A stretch of DNA of 64,000 nucleotides, taken from contig NW_026912212.1 of assembly GCF_963662255.1 (NCBI RefSeq), positions 496,001-560,000 on the forward strand. Direction: 5' to 3'. The position numbers were made by a program, and so were the translations under genes. The notes under the pieces are model-generated. The model saw only the letters and a list, made by a program, of their open reading frames with translations, was not told where the DNA came from and did not search any database. This document shows, piece after piece, positions 8,351-21,800 of the stretch. The DNA comes from Cinclus cinclus. Its lineage: Eukaryota; Chordata; Aves; Passeriformes; Cinclidae. Every line of letters starts with the position of its first letter. The stretch's first letter is position 1.

Positions 8351-9171
8351 CCCTTTTAGGCCATTTGAGGTCACAATGAATCATTTGATGGTTGGCCTCC
8401 ATGGTGTCATAATGCTTCCTTGCTTCTATAGGGCCCCATGCGGTCAAATTCATCCCTGGTCCTTTTTTCGCCCCCTGGTGTCAAAAGGAATCCTTAGATT
8501 ATTAACCTGCATTGGGTCACAATGGATCCTTGCTTCTCTTAACCTCTGTGGTGTCACAATGCATCCCATGCCCTTTTAGGCCACTTTATGTCACAATAAC
8601 TCATTTCATTGTTGGCCTTCATGGTGTCATAATATTTCCTTATTTCCATTGGGCCCCATGGCGCCACAATTCATTCCTGGCCATTTTTGGCCCATTGGTG
8701 TCACAAGGGATCATTAGATTGTTAGACTCCTTTGGGTAACAATGGTTCCTTGCTTCTCTTAACCCCTGTGCTGTCACAACGCATCCCATGGCCTTTTAGG
8801 CCACTTGATGTCACAATGAATCATTTGATTCTTGGCCTCTTTGGTGTCATAATAGTTCCTTGCTTCTATTGAGCCCCATGTTTTCACAATTCATCCCTGG
8901 CCCTATTACAACTCCAGGTGTCACAAGGGATCATTAGATTGTTAGACTCCTTTGGGTAACAATGGTTCCTTGCTTCTCTTAACCCCTGTGCTGTCACAAC
9001 GCATCCCATGGCCTTTTAGGCCACTTGATGTCACAATGAAACATTTGATTCTTGGCCTCTTTGGTGTCATAATAGTTCCTTGCTTCTATTGAGCCCCATG
9101 TTTTCACAATTCATCCCTGGCCCTATTACAACTCCAGGTGTCACAAGGGATCATTAGATTGTTAGCCTCCC
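8351..9171. repeat. Diverged edge monomers of the satellite
   Basis: The first four monomers keep the 220-bp register but carry many private changes, such as 'gcttccttgcttctataggg', 'tttgggtaacaatgg', 'cacaacgcatcc' and 'cctattacaactccagg'. They match none of the classes that dominate further in. Diverged edges are expected where unequal exchange homogenises the array interior but not its border. Confidence 0.85.
8721..9160. repeat. Near-identical adjacent monomer pair at the edge
   Basis: Positions 8721-8940 and 8941-9160 are the same 220-bp monomer, differing by a single base that I can find (t at 8821, a at 9041). They share private variants seen nowhere else in the window. This is a recent one-monomer duplication inside the otherwise diverged border. 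Confidence 0.9.
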
Positions 9172-10929
9172 TTGGGTCACAATGGTTTCTTGCTTCTCTT
9201 AACCTCTGTGGTGTCACAATGCATCCCATGGCCTTTTAGGCCACTTGGTGTTACAATGAAACATTTGATTCTTGGCCTCTATGGTGTCATAATGTTTCCA
9301 TGTTTTTCTTGGGTCCCATGCTGTAACAATCCCTTCCTGGCCCTTTTACGCCCCCTGGTGTCACAAGGGATCATTAGATTGTTAGCCTCCATTGGGTCAC
9401 AATGGATCCTTGCTTCTCTTAACCTCTGTGGTGTCACAATGCATCCCATGCCCTTTTAGGCCACTTGATGTCACAATGAATTATTTGATTCTTGGCCTCC
9501 ATGGTGGCATAATAGATCCTTGCTTCTATTGGTCCCCGTGCTGTAACAATCCATCCCTGGCCCTTTTAGGCCCATTGGTGTCACTAGGGATCATTAGATT
9601 GTTAGCCTGCATTGGGTCACAATGGTTCCTTGCTTCTCTTAACCTCTGTGCTGTCACAATGCATTCCAAGCCCTTTTAGGCCACTTGGTCTTACAATGAA
9701 CCATTTGATTCTTGGCCTTCATGGTGTCATAATGGTTCCTTGCTTCCATAGGTCCCCATGCTGTCAGAGTCCATCCGTGGCCCTTTTGCGCCCCCTGGTG
9801 TCACAAGGGATTCTTAGATTGTTAGCCTGCATTGGGTAACAATGGTTCCTTGGTTTTCTTAACCCCTGTGGTGTCACAATGCATCCCATGCCCTTTTAGG
9901 CCACTTGATGTCACAATGAATCATTTGATTCTTGGCCTCCATGGTGGCTTGATTGTACCATGTTTTCACTGGGCCCCATGCTTTCACAATACATCCCTGC
10001 CCCTTTTAGGCCCATTGGTGTCAAAAGGGATTATTAGATTGTTAGCCTCCATTGGGTCACAATGGATCCTTGCTTCTCTTAACCCCTGTGGTGTCACAAT
10101 GCATCCCATGCCCTTTTAGGCCACTTGATGTCACAATGAATCATTTGATTCTTGGCCTCCACGGTGGCATAATAGATCCTTGCTTCTATTGGTCCCCGTG
10201 CTGTAACAATCCATCCCTGGCCCTTTTTATACCCCCTGGTGCCACAAGGGATCATTAGATTGTTAGCCTGCATTGGGTCACAATGGTTCCTTGCTTCTCT
10301 TAACCTCTGTGCTGTCACAATGCATTCCAAGCCCTTTTAGGCCACTTGGTCTTACAATGAACCATTTGATTCTTGGCCTTCATGGTGTCATAATGGTTCC
10401 TTGCTTCTATAGGTCCCCATGATGTCAGAGTTCATCCATGGTCCTTTTTCGACCCCTGGTGTCAAAAGGGATTCTTAGATTGTTAGCCTTCATTGGGTTA
10501 CAATGGTGCCTTGCTTCTCTTAACCCCTGTGGTGTCACAATGCATCCCATGCCCTTTTAGGCTACTTGATGTCACAATGAATCATTTGATTCTTGGCCTC
10601 CATGGTGGCATAATTGTACCAGGTTTTACTGGGGCCCCATGCTTTCACAATTCATCCCTGGCCCTTTTAGGCCCATTGGTGTCACAAGGGATCATTAGAT
10701 TGTTAGCCTGCATTGGGTCACAATGGTTCCTTGCTTCTCTTGACCTCTGTGGTGTCACAATGCATTCCAAGCCCTTTTAGGCCACTTGGTCTTACAATGA
10801 ACCATTTGATTCTTGGCCTTCATGGTGTCATAATGGTTCCTTGCTTCTATAGGTCCCCATGCTGTCAAGGTTCATCCGTGGTCATTTTGCGCCCCCTGGT
10901 GTCAAAAGGGATTCTTAGATTGTTAGCCT

Positions 10930-13900
10930 GCATTGGGTCACAATGGTTCCTTGCTTCTCTTAACCCCTGTGGTGTCACAATGCATCCCATGCCCTTTTAG
11001 GCCACTTGATGTCACAATGAATCATTTGATTCTTGGCCTCCATGGTGGCATAATAGATCCTTGCTTCTATTGGTCCCCGTGTTGTAACAATTCATCCCTG
11101 CCACTTTTAGGCCCATTGGTGTCACAAGGGATCATTAGATTGTTAGCCTGCATTGGGTCACAATGGTTCCTAGCTTCTCTTAACCTCTGTGGTGTCACAA
11201 TGCATCCCATGCCCTTTTAGGCCACTTGATGTCACAATGAATCATTTGATTCTTGGCCTCCATGGTGGCATAATAGATCCTTGCTTCTATTGGTCCCCGT
11301 GCTGTAACAATCCATCCCTGGCCCTTTTTATACCCCCCGGTGCCACAAGGGATCATTAGATTGTTAGCCTGCATTGGGTCACAATGGTTCCTTGCTTCTC
11401 TTATCCTCTGTGCTGTCACAATGCATTCCAAGCCCTTTTAGGCCACTTGATGTCACAATGAACCATTTGATTCTTGGCCTTCATGGTGTCATAATGGTTC
11501 CTTGCTTCTATAGGTCCCCATGCTGTCAGAGTTCATCCGTGGTCCTTTTGCGCCCCCTGGTGTCAAAAGGGATTCTTAGATTGTTAGCCTGCATTGGGTT
11601 ACAATGGTGCCTTGCTTCTCTTAACCCCTGTGGTGTCACAATGCATCCCATGCCCTTTTAGGCCACTTGATGTCACAATGAATCATTTGATTCTTGGCCT
11701 CCATGTTGGCTTGATTGTACCATGTTTTCACTGGGCCCCATGCTTTCACAATACATCCCTGACACTTTTAGGCCCATTGGTGTCAAAAGGGATCCTTAGA
11801 TTGTTAGCCTCAATTGGGTGACAATGGATCCTTGCTTCTCTTAACGCCTGTGCTGTCACAATGCATCCCATGCCCTTTTAGGCCACTTGATGTCACAATG
11901 AATCATTTGATTCTTGGCCTCCACGGTGGCATAATAGATCCTTGCTTCTATTGGTCCCCGTGCTGTAACAATCCATCCCTGGCCCTTTTTATACCCCCTG
12001 GTGCCACAAGGGATCATTAGATTGTTAGCCTGCATAGGGTCACAATGGTTCCTTGCTTCTCTTAACCTCTGTGGTGTCACAATGCATTCCAAGCCCTTTT
12101 AGGCCACTTGATGTCACAATGAACCATTTGATTCTTGGCCTTCATGGTGTCATAATGGTTCCTTGCTTCTATAGGTCCCCATGCTGTCAGAGTTCATCCG
12201 TGGTCATTTTGCGCCCCCTTGTGCCACAAGGGATTCTTAGATTGTTAGCCTGCATTGGGTCACAATGGTTCCTTGCTTCTCTTAACCTCTGTGGTGTCAC
12301 AATGCATCCCATGCCCTTTTAGGCCACTTGATGTCACAATGAATCATTTGATTCTTGGCCTCCATGGTGGCGAAATTGTACCAGGTTTTAATTGGGCCCC
12401 ATGCTTTCACAATACATCCCTGCCCTTTTAGGCCCATTGGTGTCAAAAGGGATCATTAGATTGTTAGCCTCCATTGGGTCACAATGGATCCTTGCTTCTC
12501 TTAACCTCTGTGCTGTCACAATGCATCCCATGCCCTTTTAGGCCACTTGATGTCACAATGAATTATTTGATTCTTGGCCTCCATGGTGGCATAATAGATC
12601 CTTGCTTCTATTGGTCCCCGTGCTGTAACAATCCATCCCTGGCCCTTTTTATACCCCCTGGTGTCACAAGGGATCATTAGATTGTTAGCCTGCATTGGGT
12701 CACAATGGTTCCTTGCTTCTCTTAACCTCTGTGGTGTCACAATGCATCCCATGCCCTTTTAGGCCACTTGATGTCACAATGAATCATTTGATTCTTGGCC
12801 TCCATGGTGGCATAATAGATCCTTGCTTCTATTGGTCCCCGTGTTGTAACAATTCATCCCTGCCCCTTTTAGGCCCATTGGTGTCACAAGGGATCATTAG
12901 ATTGTTAGCCCGCATTGGGTCACAATGGTTCCTTGCTTCTCTTAACCTCTGTGGTGTCACAATGCATCCCATGCCCTTTTAGGCCACTTGATGTCACAAT
13001 GAATCATTTGATTCTTGGCCTCCATGGTGGCATAATTGTACCAGGTTTTACTGGGGCCCCATGCTTTCACAATTCATCCCTGGCCCTTTAAGGCCCATGG
13101 GTGTCACAAGGGATCATTAGATTGTTAGCCTGCATTGGGTCACAATGGTTCCTTGCTTCTCTTAACCTCTGTGCTGTCACAATGCATTCCAAGCCCTTTT
13201 AGGCCACTTGGTCTTACAATGAACCATTTGATTCTTGGCCTTCATGGTGTCATAATGGTTCCTTGCTTCTATAGGTCCCCATGCTGTCACGGTTCATCCG
13301 TGGTCCTTTTGCGCCCCCTGGTGTCAAAAGGGATTCTTAGATTGTTAGCCTGCATTGGGTCACAATGGTTCCTTGCTTCTCTTAACCCCTGTGGTGTCAC
13401 AATGCATCCCATGCCCTTTTAGGCCACTTGATGTCACAATGAATCATTTGATTCTTGGCCTCCATGGTGGCATAATAGATCCTTGCTTCTATTGGTCCCC
13501 GTGTTGTAACAATTCATCCCTGCCCCTTTTAGGCCCATTGGTGTCACAAGGGATCATTAGATTGTTAGCCTGCATTGGGTCACAATGGTTCCTTGCTTCT
13601 CTTAACCTCTGTGGTGTCACAATGCATCCCATGCCCTTTTAGGCCACTTGATGTCACAATGAATCATTTGATTCTTGGCCTCCATGGTGTCATAATGGTT
13701 CCTTGTTTCTATTGGTCCCCATGCTGTCACAATTCATCCCTGGCCCTTTTACGCCCCCTGGTGTCAAATGGAATCCTGGGATTATTAGCCTCCATTGGGT
13801 CACAATGGATCCTTGCTTCTCTTAACCCCTGTGGTGTCACAATGCATCCCATGCCCTATTAGGCCACTTGATGTCACAATGAATCATTTGATTCTTGGCC

Positions 13901-13985
13901 TCCACGGTGGCATAATAGATCCTTGCTTCTATTGGTCCCCGTGCTGTAACAATCCATCCCTGGCCCTTTTTATACCCCCTGGTGC
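10930..13985. repeat. Copy 1 of a ~3-kb block repeated 20.9 kb away
   Basis: About 14 monomers whose order of variants matches 31845-34900 at a constant offset of 20,915 bp (95 monomers). Shared rare markers include 'ctcttatcctctg' (about 11400), 'gtcacggttcatccg' (about 13286), 'ggccctttaaggcccatggg' (about 13082) and 'caaatggaatcctgggatt' (about 13764). Part of the block (about 11200-12980) also recurs at 14280-16060 with an offset of 3,083 bp. Confidence 0.85.
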
Positions 13986-15848
13986 CACAAGGGATCATTA
14001 GATTGTTAGCCTGCATTGGGGCACAATGGTTCCTTGCTTCTCTTAACCTCTGTGGTGTCACAATGCATCCCATGCCCTTTTAGGCCACTTGGTCTTACAA
14101 TGAACCATTTGATTCTTGGCCTTCATGGTGTCATAATGGTTCCTTGCTTCTATAGGTCCCCATGCTGTCAGAGTTCATCCGTGGTCCTTTTGCGCCACCT
14201 GGTTTCAAAAGGGATTCTTAGATTGTTAGCCTGCATTGGGTCACAATGGTTCCTTGCTTCTCTTAACCCCTGTGGTGTCACAATGCATCCCATGCCCTTT
14301 TAGGCCACTTGATGTCACAATGAATCATTTGATTCTTGGCCTCCATGGTGGCATAATAGATCCTTGCTTCTATTGGTCCCCGTGCTGTAACAATCCATCC
14401 CTGGCCCTTTTTATACCCCCCGGTGCCACAAGGGATCATTAGATTGTTAGCCTGCATTGGGTCACAATGGTTCCTTGCTTCTCTTAACCTCTGTGCTGTC
14501 ACAATGCATTCCAAGCCCTTTTAGGCCACTTGATGTCACAATGAACCATTTGATTCTTGGCCTTCATGGTGTCATAATGGTTCCTTGCTTCTATAGGTCC
14601 CCATGCTGTCAGAGTTCATCCGTGGTCCTTTTGCGCCCCCTTGTGCCACAAGGGATTCTTAGATTGTTAGCCTGCATTGGGTTACAATGGTGCCTTGCTT
14701 CTCTTAACCCCTGTGGTGTCACAATGCATCCCATGCCCTTTTAGGCCACTTGATGTCACAATGAATCATTTGATTCTTGGCCTCCATGTTGGGGTGATTG
14801 TACCATGTTTTCACTGGGCCCCATGCTTTCACAATACATCCCTGACCCTTTTAGGCCCATTGGTGTCAAAAGGGATCCTTAGATTGTTAGCCTCAATTGG
14901 GTGACAATGGATCCTTGCTTCTCTTAACGCCTGTGGTGTCACAATGCATCCCATGCCCTTTTAGGCCACTTGATGTCACAATGAATCATTTGATTCTTGG
15001 CCTCCACGGTGGCATAATAGATCCTTGCTTCTATTGGTCCCCGTGCTGTAACAATCCATCCCTGGCCCTTTTTATACCCCCTGGTGCCACAAGGGATCAT
15101 TAGATTGTTAGCCTGCATAGGGTCACAATGGTTCCTTGCTTCTCTTAACCTCTGTGGTGTCACAATGCATTCCAAGCCCTTTTAGGCCACTTGATGTCAC
15201 AATGAACCATTTGATTCTTGGCCTTCATGGTGTCATAATGGTTCCTTGCTTCTATAGGTCCCCATGCAGTCAGAGTTCATCCGTGGTCATTTTGCGCCCC
15301 CTTGTGCCACAAGGGATTCTTAGATTGTTAGCCTGCATTGGGTCACAATGGTTCCTTGCTTCTCTTAACCCCTGTGGTGTCACAATGCATCCCATGCCCT
15401 TTTAGGCCACTTGATGTCACAATGAATCATTTGATTCTTGGCCTCCATGGTGGCGAAATTGTACCAGGTTTTAATTGGGCCCCATGCTTTCACAATACAT
15501 CCCTGCCCTTTTAGGCCCATTGGTGTCAAAAGGGATCATTAGATTGTTAGCCTCCATTGGGTCACAATGGATCCTTGCTTCTCTTAACGCCTGTGCTGTC
15601 ACAATGCATCCCATGCCCTTTTAGGCCACTTGATGTCACAATGAATTATTTGATTCTTGGCCTCCATGGTGGCATAATAGATCCTTGCTTCTATTGGTCC
15701 CCGTGCTGTAACAATCCATCCCTGGCCCTTTTTATACCCCCTGGTGTCACAAGGGATCATTAGATTGTTAGCCTGCATTGGGTCACAATGGTTCCTTGCT
15801 TCTCTTAACCTCTGTGCTGTCACAATGCATCCCATGCCCTTTTAGGCC

Positions 15849-18830
15849 ACTTGATGTCACAATGAATCATTTGATTCTTGGCCTCCATGGTGGCATAATA
15901 GATCCTTGCTTCTATTGGTCCCCGTGTTGTAACAATTCATCCCTGCCCCTTTTAGGCCCATTGGTGTCACAAGGGATCATTAGATTGTTAGCCTGCATTG
16001 GGTCACAATGGTTCCTTGCTTCTCTTAACCTCTGTGGTGTCACAATGCATCCCATGCCCTTTTAGGCCACTTGATGTCACAATGAATCATTTGATTCTTG
16101 GCCTCCACGGTGGCATAATTGATCCTTGCTTCTATTGGTCCCCGTGCTGTAACAATCCATCCCTGGCCCTTTTTATACCCCCTGGTGCCACAAGGGATCA
16201 TTAGATTGTTAGCCTGCATTGGGTCACAATGGTTCCTTGCTTCTCTTAACCTCTGTGCTGTCACAATGCATCCCATGCCCTTTTAGGCCACTTGGTCTTA
16301 CAATGAACCATTTGATTCTTGGCCTTCATGGTGTCATAATGGTTCCTTGCTTCTATAGGTCCCCATGCTGTCAGAGTTCATCCGTGGTCCTTTTGCGCCC
16401 CCTGGTGTCAAAAGGGATTCTTAGATTGTTAGCCTGCATTGGGTTACAATGGTGCCTTGCTTCTCTTAACCCCTGTGGTGTCACAATGCATCCCATGCCC
16501 TTTTAGGCCACTTGATGTCACAATGAATCATTTGATTCTTGGCCTCCATGTTGGGTTGATTGTACCATGTTTTCACTGGGCCCCATGATTTCACAATACA
16601 TCCCTGACCCTTTTAGGCCCATTGGTGTCAAAAGGGATCCTTAGATTGTTAGCCTCAATTGGGTGACAATGGATCCTTGCTTCTCTTAACCCCTGTGCTG
16701 TCACAATGCATCCCATGCCCTTTTAGGCCACTTGATGTCACAATGAATCATTTGATTCTTGGCCTCCACGGTGGCATAATAGATCCTTGCTTCTATTGGT
16801 CCCCGTGCTGTAACAATCCATCCCTGGCCCTTTTTATACCCCCTGGTGCCACAAGGGATCATTAGATTTTTAGCCTGCATTGGGTCACAATGGTTCCTTG
16901 CTTCTCTTAACCTCTGTGGTGTCACAATGCATTCCAAGCCCTTTTAGGCCACTTGATGTCACAATGAACCATTTGATTCTTGGCCTTCATGGTGTCATAA
17001 TGGTTCCTTGCTTCTATAGGTCCCCATGCTGTCAGAGTTCATCCGTGGTCATTTTGCGCCCCCTTGTGCCACAAGGGATCCTTAGATTGTTAGCCTGCAT
17101 TGGGTCACAATGGTTCCTTGCTTCTCTTAACCCCTGTGGTGTCACAATGCATCCCATGCCCTTTTAGGCCACTTGATGTCACAATGAATCATTTGATTCT
17201 TGGCCTCCATGGTGGCGAAATTGTACCAGGTTTTAATTGGGCCCCATGCTTTCACAATACATCCCTGCCCTTTTAGGCCCATTGGTGTCACAAGGGATCA
17301 TTAGATTGTTAGCCTGCATTGGGTCACAATGGTTCCTTGCTTCTCTTAACCCCTGTGCTGTCACAATGCATTCCAAGCCCTTTTAGGCCACTTGATGTCA
17401 CAATGAATCATTTGATTCTTGGCCTCCATGGTGGCATAATAGATCCTTGCTTCTATTGGTCCCCGTGTTGTAACAATTCATCCCTGCCCCTTTTAGGCCC
17501 ATTGGTGTCACAAGGGATCATTAGATTGTTAGCCTGCATTGGGTCACAATGGTTCCTTGCTTCTCTTAACCTCTGTGGTGTCACAATGCATCCCATGCCC
17601 TTTTAGGCCACTTGATGTCACAATGAATCATTTGATTCTTGGCCTCCACGGTGGCATAATTGATCCTTGCTTCTATTGGTCCCCGTGCTGTAACAATCCA
17701 TCCCTGGCCCTTTTTATACCCCCTGGTGCCACAAGGGATCATTAGATTGTTAGCCTGCATTGGGTCACAATGGTTCCTTGCTTCTCTTAACCTCTGTGCT
17801 GTCACAATGCATCCCATGCCCTTTTAGGCCACTTGGTCTTACAATGAACCATTTGATTCTTGGCCTTCATGGTGTCATAATGGTTCCTTGCTTCTATAGG
17901 TCCCCATGCTGTCAGAGTTCATCCGTGGTCCTTTTGCGCCCCCTGGTGTCAAAAGGGATTCTTAGATTGTTAGCCTGCATTGGGTTACAATGGTGCCTTG
18001 CTTCTCTTAACCCCTGTGGTGTCACAATGCATCCCATGCCCTTTTAGGCCACTTGATGTCACAATGAATCATTTGATTCTTGGCCTCCATGTTGGGTTGA
18101 TTGTACCATGTTTTCACTGGGCCCCATGATTTCACAATACATCCCTGACCCTTTTAGGCCCATTGGTGTCAAAAGGGATCCTTAGATTGTTAGCCTCAAT
18201 TGGGTGACAATGGATCCTTGCTTCTCTTAACCCCTGTGCTGTCACAATGCATCCCATGCCCTTTTAGGCCACTTGATGTCACAATGAATCATTTGATTCT
18301 TGGCCTCCACGGTGGCATAATAGATCCTTGCTTCTATTGGTCCCCGTGCTGTAACAATCCATCCCTGGCCCTTTTTATACCCCCTGGTGCCACAAGGGAT
18401 CATTAGATTTTTAGCCTGCATTGGGTCACAATGGTTCCTTGCTTCTCTTAACCTCTGTGGTGTCACAATGCATTCCAAGCCCTTTTAGGCCACTTGATGT
18501 CACAATGAACCATTTGATTCTTGGCCTTCATGGTGTCATAATGGTTCCTTGCTTCTATAGGTCCCCATGCTGTCAGAGTTCATCCGTGGTCATTTTGCGC
18601 CCCCTTGTGCCACAAGGGATCCTTAGATTGTTAGCCTGCATTGGGTCACAATGGTTCCTTGCTTCTCTTAACCCCTGTGGTGTCACAATGCATCCCATGC
18701 CCTTTTAGGCCACTTGATGTCACAATGAATCATTTGATTCTTGGCCTCCATGGTGGCGAAATTGTACCAGGTTTTAATTGGGCCCCATGCTTTCACAATA
18801 CATCCCTGCCCTTTTAGGCCCATTGGTGTC
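15849..18830. repeat. 7-monomer higher-order repeat, period 1541 bp
   Basis: Positions 15849-17289 and 17390-18830 match at an offset of 1,541 bp. Both copies carry 'atgttgggttgattg' (16548, 18089), 'ccccatgatttcac' and 'tagatttttagcctg' (16864, 18405). By the segment after subunit 1, the monomer order is a-b-d-a-b-c-g: a = 221-bp 'tagatccttg' type with 'cctttttatacc'; b = 'gtcataatgg' with 'gtcagagttc'; c = 219-bp 'gcgaaattg'; d = 'ttgattgtaccatg'; g = 'ccccgtgttgtaac'. Confidence 0.88.
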
Positions 18831-21800
18831 AAAAGGGATCATTAGATTGTTAGCCTCCATTGGGTCACAATGGATCCTTGCTTCTCTTAACGCCTGTGCT
18901 GTCACAATGCATCCCATGCCCTTTTAGGCCACTTGATGTCACAATGAATTATTTGATTCTTGGCCTCCATGGTGGCATAATAGATCCTTGCTTCTATTGG
19001 TCCCCGTGCTGTAACAATCCATCCCTGGCCCTTTTTATACCCCCTGGTGTCACAAGGGATCATTAGATTGTTAGCCTGCATTGGGTCACAATGGTTCCTT
19101 GCTTCTCTTAACCTCTGTGCTGTCACAATGCATCCCATGCCCTTTTAGGCCACTTGATGTCACAATGAATCATTTGATTCTTGGCCTCCATGGTGGCATA
19201 ATAGATCCTTGCTTCTATTGGTCCCCGTGTTGTAACAATTCATCCCTGCCCCTTTTAGGCCCATTGGTGTCACAAGGGATCATTAGATTGTTAGCCTGCA
19301 TTGGGTCACAATGGTTCCTTGCTTCTCTTAACCTCTGTGCTGTCACAATGCATCCCATGCCCTTTTAGGCCACTTGATGTCACAATGAATCATTTGATTC
19401 TTGGCCTCCATGGTGGCATAATAGATCCTTGCTTCTATTGGTCCCCGTGCTGTAACAATCCATCCCTGGCCCTTTTTATACCCCCCGGTGCCACAAGGGA
19501 TCATTAGATTGTTAGCCTGCATGGGGTCACAATGGTTCCTTGCTTCTCTTAACCTCTGTGCTGTCACAATGCATTCCAAGCCCTTTTAGGCCACTTGATG
19601 TCACAATGAACCATTTGATTCTTGGCCTTCATGGTGTCATAATGGTTCCTTGCTTCTATAGGTCCCCATGCTGTCAGAGTTCATCCGTGGTCCTTTTGCG
19701 CCCCCTGGTGTCAAAAGGGATTCTTAGATTGTTAGCCTGCATTGGGTCACAATGGTTCCTTGCTTCTCTTAACCCGTGTGGTGTCACAATGCATCCCATG
19801 CCCTTTTAGGCCACTTGATGTCACAATGAATCATTTGATTCTTGGCCTCCATGTTGGCTTGATTGTACCATGTTTTCACTGGGCCCCATGCTTTCACAAT
19901 ACATCCCTGACCCTTTTATGCCCATTGGTGTCAAAAGGGATCATTAGATTGTTAGCCTCAATTGGGTGACAATGGATCCTTGCTTCTCTTAACCCCTGTG
20001 CTGTCACAATGCACCCATGCCCTTTTAGGCCACTTGATGTCACAATGAATCTTTTGATTCTTGGCCTCCACGGTGGCATAATAGATCCTTGCTTCTATTG
20101 GTCCCCGTGCTGTAACAATCCATCCCTGGCCCTTTTTATACCCCCTGGTGCCACAAGGGATCATTAGATTGTTAGCCTGCGTAGGGTCACAATGGTTCCT
20201 TCCTTCTCTTAACCTCTGTGGTGTCACAATGCATTCCAAGCCCTTTTAGGCCACTTGATGTCACAATGAACCATTTGATTCTTGGCCTTCATGGTGTCAT
20301 AATGGTTCCTTGCTTCTATAGGTCCCCATGCTGTCAGAGTTCATCCGTGGTCATTTTGCGCCCCCTTGTGCCACAAGGGATTCTTAGATTGTTAGCCTGC
20401 ATTGGGTCACAATGGTTCCTTGCTTCTCTTAACCTCTGTGCTGTCACAATGCATTCCAAGCCCTTTTAGGCCACTTGGTCTTACAATGAACCATTTGATT
20501 CTTGGCCTTCATGGTGTCATAATGGTTCCTTGCTTCCATAGGTCCCCATGCTGTCAGAGTCCATCCGTGGCCCTTTTGCGCCCCCTGGTGTCACAAGGGA
20601 TTCTTAGATTGTTAGCCTGCATTGGGTAACAATGGTTCCTTGGTTCTCTTAACACCTGTGGTGTCACAATGCATCCCATGCCCTTTTAGGCCACTTGATG
20701 TCACAATGAATCATTTGATTCTTGGCCTCCATGGTGGCTTGATTGTACCATGTTTTCACTGGGCCCCATGCTTTCACAATACATCCCTGCCCCTTTTAGG
20801 CCCATTGGTGTCAAAAGGGATTATTAGATTGTTAGCCTCCATTGGGTCACAATGGATCCTTGCTTCTCTTAACCCCTGTGCTGTCACAATGCATCCCATG
20901 CCCTTTTAGGCCACTTGATGTCACAATGAATCATTTGATTCTTGGCCTCCACGGTGGCATAATAGATTCTTGCTTCTATTGGTCCCCGTGCTGTAACAAT
21001 CCATCCCTGGCCCTTTTTATACCCCCTGGTGCCACAAGGGATCATTAGATTGTTAGCCTGCATTGGGTCACAATGGTTCCTTGCTTCTCTTAACCTCTGT
21101 GGTGTCACAATGCATTCCAAGCCCTTTTAGGCCACTTGGTCTTACAATGAACCATTTGATTCTTGGCCTTCATGGTGTCATAATGGTTCCTTGCTTCTAT
21201 AGGTCCCCATGATGTCAGAGTTCATCCATGGTCCTTTTTCGCCCCCTGGTGTCAAAAGGGATTCTTAGATTGTTAGCCTTCATTGGGTTACAAAGGTGCC
21301 TTGCTTCTCTTAACCCCTGTGGTGTCACAATGCATCCCATGCCCTTTTAGGCCACTTGATGTCACAATGAATCATTTGATTCTTGGCCTCCATGGTGGCA
21401 TATTTGTACCAGGTTTTACTGGGGCCCCATGCTTTCACAATTCATCCCTGGCCCTTTTAGGCCCATTGGTGTCACAAGGGATCATTAGATTGTTAGCCTG
21501 CATTGGGTCACAATGGTTCCTTGCTTCTCTTAACCTCTGTGCTGTCACAATGCATTCCAAGCCCTTTTAGGCCACTTGATGTCACAATGAACCATTTGAT
21601 TCTTGGCCTTCATGGTGTCATAATGGTTCCTTGCTTCTATAGGTCCCCATGCTGTCAGAGTTCATCCGTGGTCCTTTTGCGCCCCCTGGTGTCAAAAGGG
21701 ATTCTTAGATTGTTAGCCTGCATTGGGTTACAATGGTTCCTTGCTTCTCTTAACCCCTGTGGTGTCACAATGCATCCCATGCCCTTTTAGGCCACTTGAT

